37,107 bases of DNA. It comes from Shimwellia pseudoproteus (GTDB lineage Bacteria > Pseudomonadota > Gammaproteobacteria > Enterobacterales > Enterobacteriaceae). This document shows, piece by piece, positions 24,505 through 32,721 of the stretch; position 1 is the stretch's first letter, and each line of letters begins with the position of its first letter. Position numbers and translations under genes: made by a program. The DNA lies in the NCBI RefSeq assembly GCF_016415625.1, contig NZ_WBXP01000038.1, forward strand, positions 1 to 37,107, given 5' to 3'. A model generated the notes under the pieces. The model worked only from the letters and a program-made list of their open reading frames with translations, was not told the origin of the DNA and made no database searches.

Positions 24505-25272
24505 GTGTCAGGTCTTAAATTGTCTCTGTTACAGCAGCCCCTGGCCTGGATGGACGGTGCGGCAAATTTACGCCATTTTTCACGCCAGCTGGAAAATCTG
24601 GACGGGCGCGATCTTATTGTCCTGCCGGAAATGTTCACCACCGGATTTGCGATGGAGGCCGCTACCCAGTCACTACCCGAGCAAGAAGTGATCGACTGGA
24701 TGCTGGCCAGAGCCTGTCAGTGTAAGGCGATGATCGCCGGGAGTGCCGCCCTGCAAACTGCCAGCGGCCCGGTGAACCGCTTTTTACTGGTGCAGCCCGA
24801 CGGGGTGATCCACCGTTATGATAAGCGCCATTTATTCCGCATGGCCGGGGAAGATGAGCATTACCGGGCCGGTGAGCAGCGCATTATTGTCCACTGGCGC
24901 GGCTGGCGGATCCTGCCGCTGGTGTGTTACGACCTGCGCTTTCCGGTCTGGTCCCGTAACCGTAATGACTACGATCTGGCGCTGTATGTGGCGAACTGGC
25001 CCGCGCTGCGCTCCTTCCACTGGCAAACCCTGCTGGCGGCAAGAGCCATTGAGAACCAGGCGTGGGTTGCGGGCTGTAACCGGGTCGGCACCGATGGCAA
25101 CGGCCATCACTACCGGGGAGACAGCCGAGTCATTAACCCGCAGGGGGAAGTGATTACTGAAGCCGCTCCCCATCAGGCCACCCATATTGATGGCGAGCTG
25201 TCGCTGACCGCCCTCCAGGAATACCGGGATAAATTTCCGGCCTGGCGCGACGCCGACAACTTTACGCTGTAA
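24505..25272 (+). CDS. yafV: Omega-amidase YafV (nitrilase superfamily)
   Basis: 255 residues. It hydrolyses alpha-ketoglutaramate-type omega-amides, probably clearing 2-oxoglutaramate or the methionine-salvage by-product. The carbon-nitrogen hydrolase triad is in place: Glu42 in LPEMF, Lys107 in YDKRHLF, Cys141 in PLVCYDLRFP. The GTG start at 24505 is supported by AAGGA (24493-24497) and by alignment with E. coli YafV as remembered. It is divergent from ivy and convergent with the symporter gene, whose stop lies only four bases from its own, so no terminator fits between them. Confidence 0.95.
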   Translation: MSGLKLSLLQQPLAWMDGAANLRHFSRQLENLDGRDLIVLPEMFTTGFAMEAATQSLPEQEVIDWMLARACQCKAMIAGSAALQTASGPVNRFLLVQPDGVIHRYDKRHLFRMAGEDEHYRAGEQRIIVHWRGWRILPLVCYDLRFPVWSRNRNDYDLALYVANWPALRSFHWQTLLAARAIENQAWVAGCNRVGTDGNGHHYRGDSRVINPQGEVITEAAPHQATHIDGELSLTALQEYRDKFPAWRDADNFTL

Positions 25273-25275
25273 CGG

Positions 25276-26697
25276 CTATGTGGCCGGCGGCGGTGTTTGC
25301 CCGGGCCACTTACTCCCTGCCACAATCGCCACACTGGCGGCCAGGAACCCAGGAACCACGCCAAACAGGTCGAATAGCCCGCCGTGGTTCTGGTTCCAGA
25401 GCAGCGCCACCAGCGCACCGGTGACCAGCCCAAGAATCGCGCCCAGCCGGGTCATCGCTTGCCAGAACAGACTAAACAGAATAACCGGGCCGAAAGACGC
25501 GCCAAAGCCACCCCAGGCATAAGCCACCATACTCAGCAATGTGGCATCCGCTTTCTGGTTGGCAAGGTAAAATCCGGTTAAGGCCACGGCCAGCACCGAA
25601 AGACGCGCCACCAGCAGTACCTCGCCATCGGATGCATTGCGCCGCAAGTAGGTGCGGTAAAAATCTTCCGATAGCGTGGAGGAGCAAACCAGCAGTTGTG
25701 AATCAATTGTACTCATAATAGAGGCCAGCACCCCAGCGATGATAAGCCCCGCCACAAAGGGATGGAAAATGGCCTGGGACAGGGCAATAAAAATCGTCTC
25801 GCCATTGGCCAACGGGGTGGAAAAATAGCTGCGTCCCAGCAGGCCCACCAGTACCGCGGACAACATAGTAACGGCGGTCCAGAGCACAGCAATACGCCGG
25901 GAGACCGGGATATCTTCAGGCCGCCGCACACTCATAAACCGCACCAGCACGTGGGGCTGCCCCAGATAGCCAATACACCAGCCACTCAGCGATAAAATCC
26001 CCCAAAACCAGCCCATTTCCGGGCGCAGATCCGCCAGAGAAAAGCCCGGAAACATCACGGCGTGCCCGGTATCCCCGGTAATAAAAAACAGCAGCGCCAG
26101 GGCCACCACCAGCAGCGACAGCGCCATCAACAGCCCCTGGAAAAAATCCGTCCAGCACACGGCCAGATACCCGCCGAGGAAGGTGTAGGAAACAATCACC
26201 AGACCCCCGATCAGCAGCGCAGCGCTAAAACCAATATTGAAGGTCTTCTCAAACAACACCGCCCCACCGCTCAGCCCGGCAGCAACGTAGAAGGTAAAGA
26301 ACACCAGGATAACCAGGGATGACACCAGCCGCAGCAGGTTGCTGTTATCCGCAAAGCGGTTTTGCAGATATTCGGGGATCGTTTGCGCATCCCCCAGTGA
26401 CGCCGTCAGCACCCGCAGCCTCGGGGCAATACATTGCCAGTTGATATAGACCCCGATAAGGGTGAAAAACACTATCCAGAGATTGCTCAAACCGCCGATA
26501 TAAATCGCCCCCGGCAGCCCCATCAGCGCCCAACCGCTGAGATCCGATGCCCCGGCGCTGAGGGCCGCGACCGCCGGTGGTAAATTACGGGAGCCAATAA
26601 TATAGTCCGAGGTATTCAGCGTACGCCGGTAGAAATACAGCCCGATTAATAGCATCGCGATGAGATACAGCAGAAAAGCGCCGTGGAGATAAAACAT
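25276..26697 (-). CDS. PutP-like sodium:solute symporter (SSS family)
   Basis: 473 residues and about 13 membrane helices. It resembles the Na+/proline symporter PutP: ALSAGASDLSGWALMGLPG (Na+ site region, with the Asp equivalent to PutP Asp55), SLSGWCIGYLGQPHVLVRFM, and MSTIDSQLLVCSS (the second Na+-site region). It is too far from the known put locus context to call putP. It is the second gene of an operon with ectC, 23 bases downstream with its own GGAGAA. The partner suggests a compatible solute or its precursor (proline, ectoine, N-gamma-acetyldiaminobutyrate, glutamine) as substrate; this is inference. Na+ supplied by the NQR pump encoded nearby would drive it. Confidence 0.85.
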   Translation of the reverse strand: MFYLHGAFLLYLIAMLLIGLYFYRRTLNTSDYIIGSRNLPPAVAALSAGASDLSGWALMGLPGAIYIGGLSNLWIVFFTLIGVYINWQCIAPRLRVLTASLGDAQTIPEYLQNRFADNSNLLRLVSSLVILVFFTFYVAAGLSGGAVLFEKTFNIGFSAALLIGGLVIVSYTFLGGYLAVCWTDFFQGLLMALSLLVVALALLFFITGDTGHAVMFPGFSLADLRPEMGWFWGILSLSGWCIGYLGQPHVLVRFMSVRRPEDIPVSRRIAVLWTAVTMLSAVLVGLLGRSYFSTPLANGETIFIALSQAIFHPFVAGLIIAGVLASIMSTIDSQLLVCSSTLSEDFYRTYLRRNASDGEVLLVARLSVLAVALTGFYLANQKADATLLSMVAYAWGGFGASFGPVILFSLFWQAMTRLGAILGLVTGALVALLWNQNHGGLFDLFGVVPGFLAASVAIVAGSKWPGQTPPPAT

Positions 26698-26720
26698 AGC
26701 GTTCTCCGTTTACCGGTAGA

Positions 26721-27107
26721 TTAGTAAGCGGACGAATCGCCAACCGTCAGGCGATGGGTTTCGGTGCCCGTCAGCGGCGGATTAAACACACTCACCAGGA
26801 TCAAATCCTGATCAACGCTGGCGCGCAGATAGTGACGGTCATGTTCATTAAGTACGTAAATCGTGCCCGGCACAATGCGGAAGCACTCACCGGCCATGTT
26901 TTCCACTTCCCCTTCCCCACCAATGCAGTAGCAGGCCTCAAGGTGGTTTTTGTATTCCAGTAGCGACTCACTACCGCGGGTGACCACGGTGTGGCACATC
27001 GTAAACCCCATCTGATCATCGCGGGTCAGCAGCCGGTGGCTGGTGCCGTTGCCCCAGTCAACAAAGTTCGCCGTGGCGGCGACATCTTTCAGTGTTCGGA
27101 TAAACAT
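26721..27107 (-). CDS. ectC: Orphan ectoine synthase (EctC family)
   Basis: 128 residues, the usual EctC length. The cupin fold would cyclise N-gamma-acetyl-L-2,4-diaminobutyrate to ectoine. Iron ligands expected from the family align as Glu57 (NHLEACYC), Tyr84 (TIYVLN) and His92 (EHDRHYL). Thr40, Tyr52, Glu116 and His118 (TETH) also fit the active-site set. The position that is usually Cys in a C-V-F motif reads S-V-F (Ser106), a notable change. There is no ectA, ectB or ectD in the window. AGGAG lies six bases upstream of the ATG. It leads an operon with the symporter. Known solitary EctC proteins can make ectoine from imported precursor or cyclise glutamine to ADPC; which applies here is open. 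Confidence 0.88.
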   Translation of the reverse strand: MFIRTLKDVAATANFVDWGNGTSHRLLTRDDQMGFTMCHTVVTRGSESLLEYKNHLEACYCIGGEGEVENMAGECFRIVPGTIYVLNEHDRHYLRASVDQDLILVSVFNPPLTGTETHRLTVGDSSAY

Positions 27108-27243
27108 AGCTACTCCTGGTTAGCACGGGCAGAGAGCAAGAATTTCTCCCTGACAGGGCCGGGCAGAATAGAATCGCCCCCCAGGAGGAACAACTGAATA
27201 GATCTCAAGTGAGTGTGAGGATATCTTTTGCGGTGCCTGGGCT

Positions 27244-27260
27244 CCCCCGATCAAAGGGGG
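27244..27260. other. G/C-rich hairpin upstream of ectC
   Basis: Five C (27244-27248) and five G (27256-27260) around GATCAAA, next to a second inverted repeat CTGCC/GGGCAG just to the right. It lies about 140 bases before the ectC start, in the 254-bp gap to tRNA-Asp that otherwise shows no gene. No clear promoter is evident. Confidence 0.35.
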
Positions 27261-27322
27261 TACTGCCTGAAGTGAGGGCAGCTAAAGGCCAATAGATGAG
27301 AAGTCATAAGCGTAAAAACGAC

Positions 27323-27354
27323 GAAAGCCTGAATCATTGCTGATTCAGGCTTTC
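27323..27354 (-). terminator. Terminator of tRNA-Asp (aspV)
   Basis: GAAAGCCTGAATCA (27323-27336), loop TTGC and TGATTCAGGCTTTC (27341-27354) form a perfect 14-bp stem seven bases after the tRNA 3' end. On the reverse strand it is followed by GTCGTTTTT. Confidence 0.85.
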
Positions 27355-27361
27355 TGAATAG

Positions 27362-27439
27362 TGGCGGAACGGACGGGACTCGAACCCGCGACCCCCCTGC
27401 GTGACAGGCAGGTATTCTAACCAACTGAACTACCGCTCC
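27362..27439 (-). tRNA. aspV: tRNA-Asp (GTC), with one extra base in the variable loop
   Basis: The reverse strand gives GGAGCGG acceptor, anticodon loop CTGTCAC, T-arm GGGTTCGAGTCCC and encoded CCA. It is 78 nt long; the second tRNA-Asp copy in this window is 77 nt. The difference is an additional G after the anticodon stem (six G after GCA instead of five), lengthening the variable loop. Everything else matches between the copies. It has a strong promoter and a strong terminator as a single-gene unit, in the E. coli aspV position beside dnaQ. Confidence 0.95.
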
Positions 27440-27469
27440 GCGTTGTGTTCCCCGTCGGGAACGAGGCGA

Positions 27470-27498
27470 ATATTACGGTTTGGCCGGGTAGCCGTCAA
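27470..27498 (-). promoter_or_regulatory. Strong sigma-70 promoter of aspV
   Basis: On the reverse strand TTGACG (27498-27493), a 17-base spacer and TAATAT (27475-27470), followed by a C/G-rich discriminator (TCGCCTCG) of the kind found at stringently controlled stable-RNA promoters. The start point would be near 27463, about 24 bases before the tRNA. Confidence 0.85.
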
Positions 27499-27574
27499 CG
27501 GTTTTTCTCATCTTTTTAATCGTTTGCTGTAATTTTCGCCGACATCGTTATTTTCCGGCATTTATCAGACGGAT

Positions 27575-28306
27575 TTACCCCCGCCACAGGCAGCTTCCGC
27601 CCTTCTTCACCACCAGATCAAGCCGCTGTTCATGGGATGTCAGTTCTTCATCCGTCGCCATTACAACCCGTAACCCCCCCGCCCGACGATTAATCCGCTG
27701 GATCCCACCTTCATTCTGGCGCTGTTGCCCTTCACTTTCGCTGGCAAACTTCAGGGAAGTCTGGCCGCCGGTCATCATCAGATAAACATCGGCCAGGATC
27801 TGGGCATCGAGTAATGCCCCGTGGAGCGTTCGCTTGCTGTTGTCTATTTCATAGCGGGAGCATAACGCATCGAGGCTGTTACGCTTACCGGGAAACATCC
27901 GCCGCGCCAGCGCCAGGCTATCGGTAATTTTGCAGAAGGTTTCGGTCTTCGGCAGGTTACGGCCCAGCTTACTGAACTCGTAATCCATAAAGCCGATATC
28001 AAACGACGCATTATGGATGACCAGCTCCGCCCCGCGGATATAGTCAATAAAACCGTCCACCACGGTGGCGAAATCGGGCTGATTCAGCAAAAACTCATCG
28101 GCAATCCCGTGAACGCCGAAGGCTTCAGGGTCCACCAGCCGATCCGGCTTCAGATACACATGGTAGTTATTCCCCGTTAACCGCCGGTTGATCACTTCAA
28201 CCGCACCGATCTCAATGATCCGGTGCCCTTCATAGTGGGCGCCTATCTGGTTCATACCGGTGGTTTCGGTATCGAGGACTATCTGTCGTGTAATTGCAGT
28301 GCTCAT
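27575..28306 (-). CDS. dnaQ: DNA polymerase III epsilon subunit (proofreading exonuclease)
   Basis: 243 residues, the E. coli length. It is the 3'-5' exonuclease that proofreads replication within the Pol III core. DEDDh residues are all present: Asp12 and Glu14 (LDTETTG), Asp103 (SFDIGF), His162 and Asp167 (LHGALLDAQ). The C-terminal segment (about 190-243) binds the alpha subunit; a Gln-rich linker ([10 protein letters not shown]) should carry the clamp-binding peptide just before it. The gene is divergent from rnhA with only 52 bases between start codons, so their promoters overlap, as known in E. coli. Confidence 0.98.
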   Translation of the reverse strand: MSTAITRQIVLDTETTGMNQIGAHYEGHRIIEIGAVEVINRRLTGNNYHVYLKPDRLVDPEAFGVHGIADEFLLNQPDFATVVDGFIDYIRGAELVIHNASFDIGFMDYEFSKLGRNLPKTETFCKITDSLALARRMFPGKRNSLDALCSRYEIDNSKRTLHGALLDAQILADVYLMMTGGQTSLKFASESEGQQRQNEGGIQRINRRAGGLRVVMATDEELTSHEQRLDLVVKKGGSCLWRG

Positions 28307-28358
28307 AACGCTCGTTTATGTCAGACTTGGGTTTTTAATCACAGGAAGTCTACCAGAG

Positions 28359-28835
28359 ATGCGCAAAGAGGTAGAAATTTTCACCGACGGCTCCTGCCTG
28401 GGTAATCCAGGGCCGGGAGGTTACGGTGCGATTTTACGCTATAAACAACATGAAAAAACCTTCAGCGCGGGCTACCGTCTGACCACCAATAACCGCATGG
28501 AACTGATGGCGGCTATTGTGGCACTGGAGGCGCTGCGGGAACATTGTGATATCACCATCAGTACGGACAGCCAGTATGTTCGTCAGGGGATAACCCAGTG
28601 GATCCATAACTGGAAAAAACGCGGCTGGAAAACTGCTGATAAAAAACCGGTGAAGAATGTCGACCTGTGGCAAAGGCTGGATGCCGCCCTCAGCCAGCAT
28701 AAGATCGAGTGGCAATGGGTCAAAGGCCACGCGGGGCATCCCGAAAACGAACGCTGTGATGAGCTGGCCCGCGAGGCGGCTAATCATCCAACTCTTGATG
28801 ACGTGGGTTATCTTCCTGATACACCGGCATCCTGA
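28359..28835 (+). CDS. rnhA: Ribonuclease HI
   Basis: 158 residues (E. coli 155). It removes the RNA strand of RNA:DNA hybrids, R-loops and primers. Catalytic Asp10 (FTDGS), Glu48 (NRMELM), Asp70 (STDSQY) and Asp134 (ERCDEL) occupy the standard positions, with His124 in KGHAGHPEN and the basic protrusion [12 protein letters not shown]. The start is the ATG at 28359, by alignment to the family and AGGAAG upstream; longer readings run into dnaQ. Its last 56 bases overlap the end of the convergent yafS, so part of both C-terminal tails is encoded by the same DNA. Confidence 0.98.
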   Translation: MRKEVEIFTDGSCLGNPGPGGYGAILRYKQHEKTFSAGYRLTTNNRMELMAAIVALEALREHCDITISTDSQYVRQGITQWIHNWKKRGWKTADKKPVKNVDLWQRLDAALSQHKIEWQWVKGHAGHPENERCDELAREAANHPTLDDVGYLPDTPAS

Positions 28836-29550
28836 GCGGCTTCTGATACTGGCGGGTCGCCCCTACTGCGGGGCGTAACTGGGCATTTTCTTTGCGTCTT
28901 TTCATCGGGTTCAGCGTCAGAGGGATGGTGCGCTTACGGGCGACAATCAGCTGCATACATCCCAGGGCGGGTAAATGGGCGCTGAGTAAATCGCCCCCCT
29001 GGCGTTGCCACGGCAGTACGTGAAAATTAGCCTGATATATCACTTCAAAATTGAGCAGCGCCACCCAATCAATTAACCGCATCATGCTGAACATCCGGCT
29101 ATTATAAGGCACACGGCGGCGCTGAAACGGCACGCATTTCCCCAGTCCCAGTACGCTCACCGGATTAAAGCCGCTGAGCATTAGCCAGCCATCGTCAATC
29201 AGCACCCGGTCCACCTCGCGCAGTAAACGATGAGGATCCTGGCACCAGGGAAGTGTATGGGCCAGCAAGCAGGCGTCGATGGAGCGGTTTTCAAAAGGCA
29301 GTTGCAGCGGATCGGCCCGCGCCTGGACCCGGTCGCCAAGAGAGGACACGGTCACCTGATGTGAAATGGCACAATTATCGGTGTTAATCTCTGCGCTCAG
29401 GGTGCCGATTTTCAATAAATGAAAGCCGAACATTTTGGATAGCCACGGCTGCAGTTGGCGATCGAGCGCTTCACGGTAGTATTCCCCCCAGGGAATATCA
29501 GCCCAGTGAAGCGGCGGAGTCAGTGTCTGAGGTATCCTTGCCGGTTTCAT
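28780..29550 (-). CDS. yafS: SAM-dependent methyltransferase-like protein YafS
   Basis: 256 residues from the ATG at 29550 (MKPARIPQT), preceded by GGAAGGTGG. It has a class I methyltransferase-like fold: [25 protein letters not shown], then [20 protein letters not shown] (post-II region). The glycine-rich SAM motif I is poorly kept, so activity is uncertain. No target is known. The C-terminus is about 16 residues longer than E. coli YafS and reaches 56 bases into rnhA on the opposite strand. It is divergent from gloB, with only 34 bases between the starts, so promoters must lie within the coding regions or overlap. Confidence 0.92.
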   Translation of the reverse strand: MKPARIPQTLTPPLHWADIPWGEYYREALDRQLQPWLSKMFGFHLLKIGTLSAEINTDNCAISHQVTVSSLGDRVQARADPLQLPFENRSIDACLLAHTLPWCQDPHRLLREVDRVLIDDGWLMLSGFNPVSVLGLGKCVPFQRRRVPYNSRMFSMMRLIDWVALLNFEVIYQANFHVLPWQRQGGDLLSAHLPALGCMQLIVARKRTIPLTLNPMKRRKENAQLRPAVGATRQYQKPLRMPVYQEDNPRHQELDD

Positions 29551-29584
29551 TACCACCTTCCATATAGACAACGAGAGGTATTTT

Positions 29585-30340
29585 ATGAATCTTAACAGTA
29601 TTCCTGCCTTTCAGGACAATTACATCTGGGTCCTCAGCAATAACCACCAGCAGTGCCTGATTGTCGATCCCGGAGAGGCGGGCCCCATCCTTAAGGCCAT
29701 TGATGAACATCACTGGCAGCCAGCGGGGATCCTGCTAACTCATCATCATGCCGATCACGTGGGTGGGGTGAAAGCCCTTTTAGCCCGCTACCCCTTACTG
29801 CCGGTCTGGGGGCCAGAAGAGACCCGCAGTAAAGGTGCCAACCATATCCTCGCTGACGGTGATCGCTTCACGGTGCTGGGGATCAGCATCGAGGCGATAT
29901 CAACGCCAGGTCACACTTCTGAACATCTGTGTTATTACAGCAAACCTTATCTTTTTTGTGGCGATACGTTATTTTCTGGTGGCTGCGGGCGGCTCTTCGA
30001 AGGCACACCTGAACAAATGTATCAATCATTTCAAAAGCTTAATAGATTACCGGCCAATACCCTCATATGTTGCGCACATGAATATACATTAAGTAATCTA
30101 CTGTTTGCGGCAGCGATCCTCCCCGGGGATCCGGCGGTCAATCATTACCTCCATGAAGTTAAGGAGTTACGGTCAAAAAACCAAAAAACATTGCCGTCAA
30201 CCCTCGAAAAAGAACGAGAAATTAATCTTTTTTTAAGAATTGATGATGTTGATTTAATTAATGAAATTTCCAAAGAAACATCTTTGCAACACTCTCAGCA
30301 GCGATTTGCGTGGTTACGCGCAAAGAAAGATAGCTTCTGA
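29585..30340 (+). CDS. gloB: Hydroxyacylglutathione hydrolase (glyoxalase II)
   Basis: 251 residues, the E. coli length. It hydrolyses S-lactoylglutathione to D-lactate and glutathione, completing methylglyoxal detoxification. The metallo-beta-lactamase fold has the binuclear metal motif [10 protein letters not shown] (Thr52-Gly61), [26 protein letters not shown] and CAHEYTLSN. The start follows GAGAGG. The 3' third is visibly richer in A/T (many AAA, TTT codons) than the rest of the gene and its neighbours. It is divergent from yafS and followed by mltD 71 bases downstream. Confidence 0.97.
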   Translation: MNLNSIPAFQDNYIWVLSNNHQQCLIVDPGEAGPILKAIDEHHWQPAGILLTHHHADHVGGVKALLARYPLLPVWGPEETRSKGANHILADGDRFTVLGISIEAISTPGHTSEHLCYYSKPYLFCGDTLFSGGCGRLFEGTPEQMYQSFQKLNRLPANTLICCAHEYTLSNLLFAAAILPGDPAVNHYLHEVKELRSKNQKTLPSTLEKEREINLFLRIDDVDLINEISKETSLQHSQQRFAWLRAKKDSF

Positions 30341-30411
30341 ATATTCTTACTTGTCTTCTGGCCGCTTCGACTGTACTATCGTTCGTCTTTTAAGCAACTA
30401 TTGACACACAC

Positions 30412-31773
30412 ATGAAGGCAAAAGCGATATTACTCGCCTCTGTCCTGCTTGCGGGGTGCCAGTCGTCTCATCATGACGGAACGGTCCAACAGCATGCTCA
30501 GAGCCTTTCTGCGGCAAGTCAAAGTGAAGCGGCAGGTCGGGCGACCTCTGCGCGGTGGCTGGATGACGGAACCAACTTCGCGCAGGACCATAACCTGTGG
30601 GCCTCAATCAGTGACGAGCTCAAGATGGGGATTCCGGAAAATGACCGGATTCGTGAACAGAAACAACGGTATTTAAGAAACAAGAGCTATCTCCACGATG
30701 TAACGTTACGGGCAGAGCCGTATATGTACTGGATAGCCGGGCAAGTTAAAAAACGTAACATGCCAATGGAGCTGGTACTCCTACCCATAGTGGAGAGCGC
30801 TTTTAACCCGCATGCGACATCCGCCGCAAATGCCGCTGGCATTTGGCAGATTGTTCCAAGCACGGGGCGTAATTACGGTTTAAAACAGACGCGCAACTAT
30901 GATGCTCGTCGGGATGTTGTCGCATCCACCACCGCAGCACTGAACTTGATGCAGCGTTTAAACCGCATGTTTGACGGCGACTGGCTTCTGACGGTTGCGG
31001 CCTATAACAGCGGTGAAGGTCGTGTATTGAAGGCAATCAAAGCGAATAAAGCCCGGGGCCAGGCTACGGACTTTTGGTCGCTTTCACTGCCACAAGAGAC
31101 CAGGCTCTATGTTCCGAAAATGCTGGCGCTGAGTGAGATCCTCAAAAACAGCAAAAAGTACGGTGTGCGACTGCCAACACCAGACGAAAGCCGCGCACTG
31201 GCTCGTGTAGAAGTGAACTCACCGGTTGATATGTCCCAGTTGGCGGAAGTCACGGGTATGTCCCTGACGAAGCTCAAGGCATTTAACGCCGGGTATCGCA
31301 ATACGACGGTGGTCGGTCAAAACGGTCCACAATATGTCATGGTGCCCCAGAAGCACGCGGCACTGGTACGTAAGTCTATTGCCACTGGTGGTATCGCCGC
31401 AGTACAGCCGAGCCAGCAGCTGGCCGCAAATACCAGCAGCACCTATAAGGTACGCGCCGGTGACTCACTGTCTACCATTGCGGCACGTCTGAATGTCTCC
31501 AGCCGTGACCTTCAGCAGTGGAATAATCTGCGTAACGGTAAGCTGAAAGCAGGCCAGACACTGCGCGTGATGGGGAGTGCCTCCGGTACCGCTCTGGCGA
31601 GCAACAGCGGCGTGACTTACAAAGTGCGTCGTGGTGATTCACTTGCCAGTATCGCCCGTAAACACGGGGTGGGTGTGAAAGATCTGATGCGCTGGAATAG
31701 CGACGCCGATGATCTGAAACCCGGTGACCAGTTGACACTGTTCCTGCGTAATACCAATCGCCCGGATGCCTGA
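30412..31773 (+). CDS. mltD: Membrane-bound lytic murein transglycosylase D
   Basis: 453 residues. It is an outer-membrane lipoprotein that cleaves glycan strands with 1,6-anhydro product. The lipobox LLAGC has lipidated Cys16; the SLT domain (about 105-230) has catalytic Glu128 in LPIVESAFNP, then AAGIWQIVPSTGRNYGL and VAAYNSGEGRV. Two LysM repeats at about 342-387 and 400-446 (YKVRAGDSLSTIA, YKVRRGDSLASIA) bind peptidoglycan. There is no clear ribosome binding site before the ATG (ACACACAC), but start and signal agree with E. coli MltD. It is followed by a bidirectional terminator shared with yafE. Confidence 0.97.
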   Translation: MKAKAILLASVLLAGCQSSHHDGTVQQHAQSLSAASQSEAAGRATSARWLDDGTNFAQDHNLWASISDELKMGIPENDRIREQKQRYLRNKSYLHDVTLRAEPYMYWIAGQVKKRNMPMELVLLPIVESAFNPHATSAANAAGIWQIVPSTGRNYGLKQTRNYDARRDVVASTTAALNLMQRLNRMFDGDWLLTVAAYNSGEGRVLKAIKANKARGQATDFWSLSLPQETRLYVPKMLALSEILKNSKKYGVRLPTPDESRALARVEVNSPVDMSQLAEVTGMSLTKLKAFNAGYRNTTVVGQNGPQYVMVPQKHAALVRKSIATGGIAAVQPSQQLAANTSSTYKVRAGDSLSTIAARLNVSSRDLQQWNNLRNGKLKAGQTLRVMGSASGTALASNSGVTYKVRRGDSLASIARKHGVGVKDLMRWNSDADDLKPGDQLTLFLRNTNRPDA

Positions 31774-31818
31774 GTTAATACTATTGATCAGTCATACCCG
31801 CTGAGGGTATTTCCGGAT

Positions 31819-31849
31819 AAAAAAAGCACCTTTCACTGGGTGCTTTTTT
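31819..31849 (+). terminator. Bidirectional terminator between mltD and yafE
   Basis: An A-run plus GCACC (to 31830), an 8-base loop and GGTGC (31839-31843) with a following T-run form an A/T-extended stem. The A-run on the left makes it usable on the reverse strand for yafE, which ends 26 bases away. Confidence 0.88.
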
Positions 31850-31874
31850 ATTTCCTGCCGGCCGCAGTAGCGGG

Positions 31875-32651
31875 CTAGCGGGTACCAGACATCCAGAGGG
31901 TATCACTGGTAAATGTACCGTCCGGCTGTAAATCGAAGTAACGTTTAACCTCCTCCGGGGCACTGTCCTGATACAAGCGAATCGCCGCCACCAGTGCCTC
32001 AGGCGTGCGCATGCGCTGCACCCAACTGGTGAAGTCCAGCGTCTGTCGCTCACAATGCATCTGATTTACCGCCAGCCCGGCGTGGCTAAAGAACCCGGCC
32101 CACTCCCCTGCTGAATAATCGCGTACGTGGGAAGTATCCCGCAGAGCCTCAATGGTTTGCAGCCAAATATCACTCGCCGGGTGGCCCGGCGACATAATAT
32201 CCATCATCACACACTGCCCGCCCGGGCGCAGAACACGACGAATCTCCCGCAATGCCATCCCCACATCGTGCCAGTGGTGCGCGGAATAACGGCTGATAAC
32301 GACATCCATACTGCTATCCTCAAACGGCAGCGACTCCGCCACCCCCTGGCGGGTCGTCAGATTGTCCAGACCACGTTCCCGGGCGGTGGCGGCGACCACA
32401 TCCAGCATCTGGGCAGACAAATCATAGGCAATCACACAGCCGGCCTGGGCAGCCGCGACATAGCTGGCATGTCCCGCGCCACAACCGATATCCAGCACAC
32501 TGGCCCCGGGAAAAGCCGCTAAAAAGTGTTGCAGCCTCTCCAGATCGCGGCCAGCAGCATGTACCTGGCTGGTTAAATAAGCACAGGCCTGGTCACCAAA
32601 CTGGCTATCTACGTGATGATGATGCGACGGTGTTGTTGATGTTGTTGTCAT
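31875..32651 (-). CDS. yafE: SAM-dependent methyltransferase YafE
   Basis: 258 residues. It is a class I methyltransferase of the UbiE/BioC type: motif I VLDIGCGAGH (52-61), AYDLSAQML (motif post-I), GVAESLPFEDSSMDVVISRYSAHHW, and VLRPGGQCVMMD. The N-terminus begins with Thr/Ser followed by a HHHH cluster before VDSQFGDQACAYL, a conserved family start, so the full-length form is intact (K-12 YafE is annotated shorter). The substrate is unknown. AAGGAAA precedes the ATG. A terminator lies directly upstream, so it is transcribed separately from yafD. Confidence 0.93.
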   Translation of the reverse strand: MTTTSTTPSHHHHVDSQFGDQACAYLTSQVHAAGRDLERLQHFLAAFPGASVLDIGCGAGHASYVAAAQAGCVIAYDLSAQMLDVVAATARERGLDNLTTRQGVAESLPFEDSSMDVVISRYSAHHWHDVGMALREIRRVLRPGGQCVMMDIMSPGHPASDIWLQTIEALRDTSHVRDYSAGEWAGFFSHAGLAVNQMHCERQTLDFTSWVQRMRTPEALVAAIRLYQDSAPEEVKRYFDLQPDGTFTSDTLWMSGTR

Positions 32652-32669
32652 GGTGTTTTCCTTGCAGTT

Positions 32670-32694
32670 AAAAAAGGGCAGTACAGGCCTGCCC
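32670..32694 (-). terminator. Rho-independent terminator of yafD
   Basis: On the reverse strand GGGCAG (32694-32689), a 7-base loop and CTGCCC (32681-32676) are followed by six T. It lies 28 bases after the yafD stop. Confidence 0.88.
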
Positions 32695-32721
32695 CTATGG
32701 CAAACCTGAGCAACCTTCTTT

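Noticed and set aside
32608..32651. Thr/His-rich start of YafE as an artificial His-tag or contamination
   Set aside because: HHHH is short, sits in native flanking sequence with a normal ribosome binding site, and the following residues are the standard YafE start.
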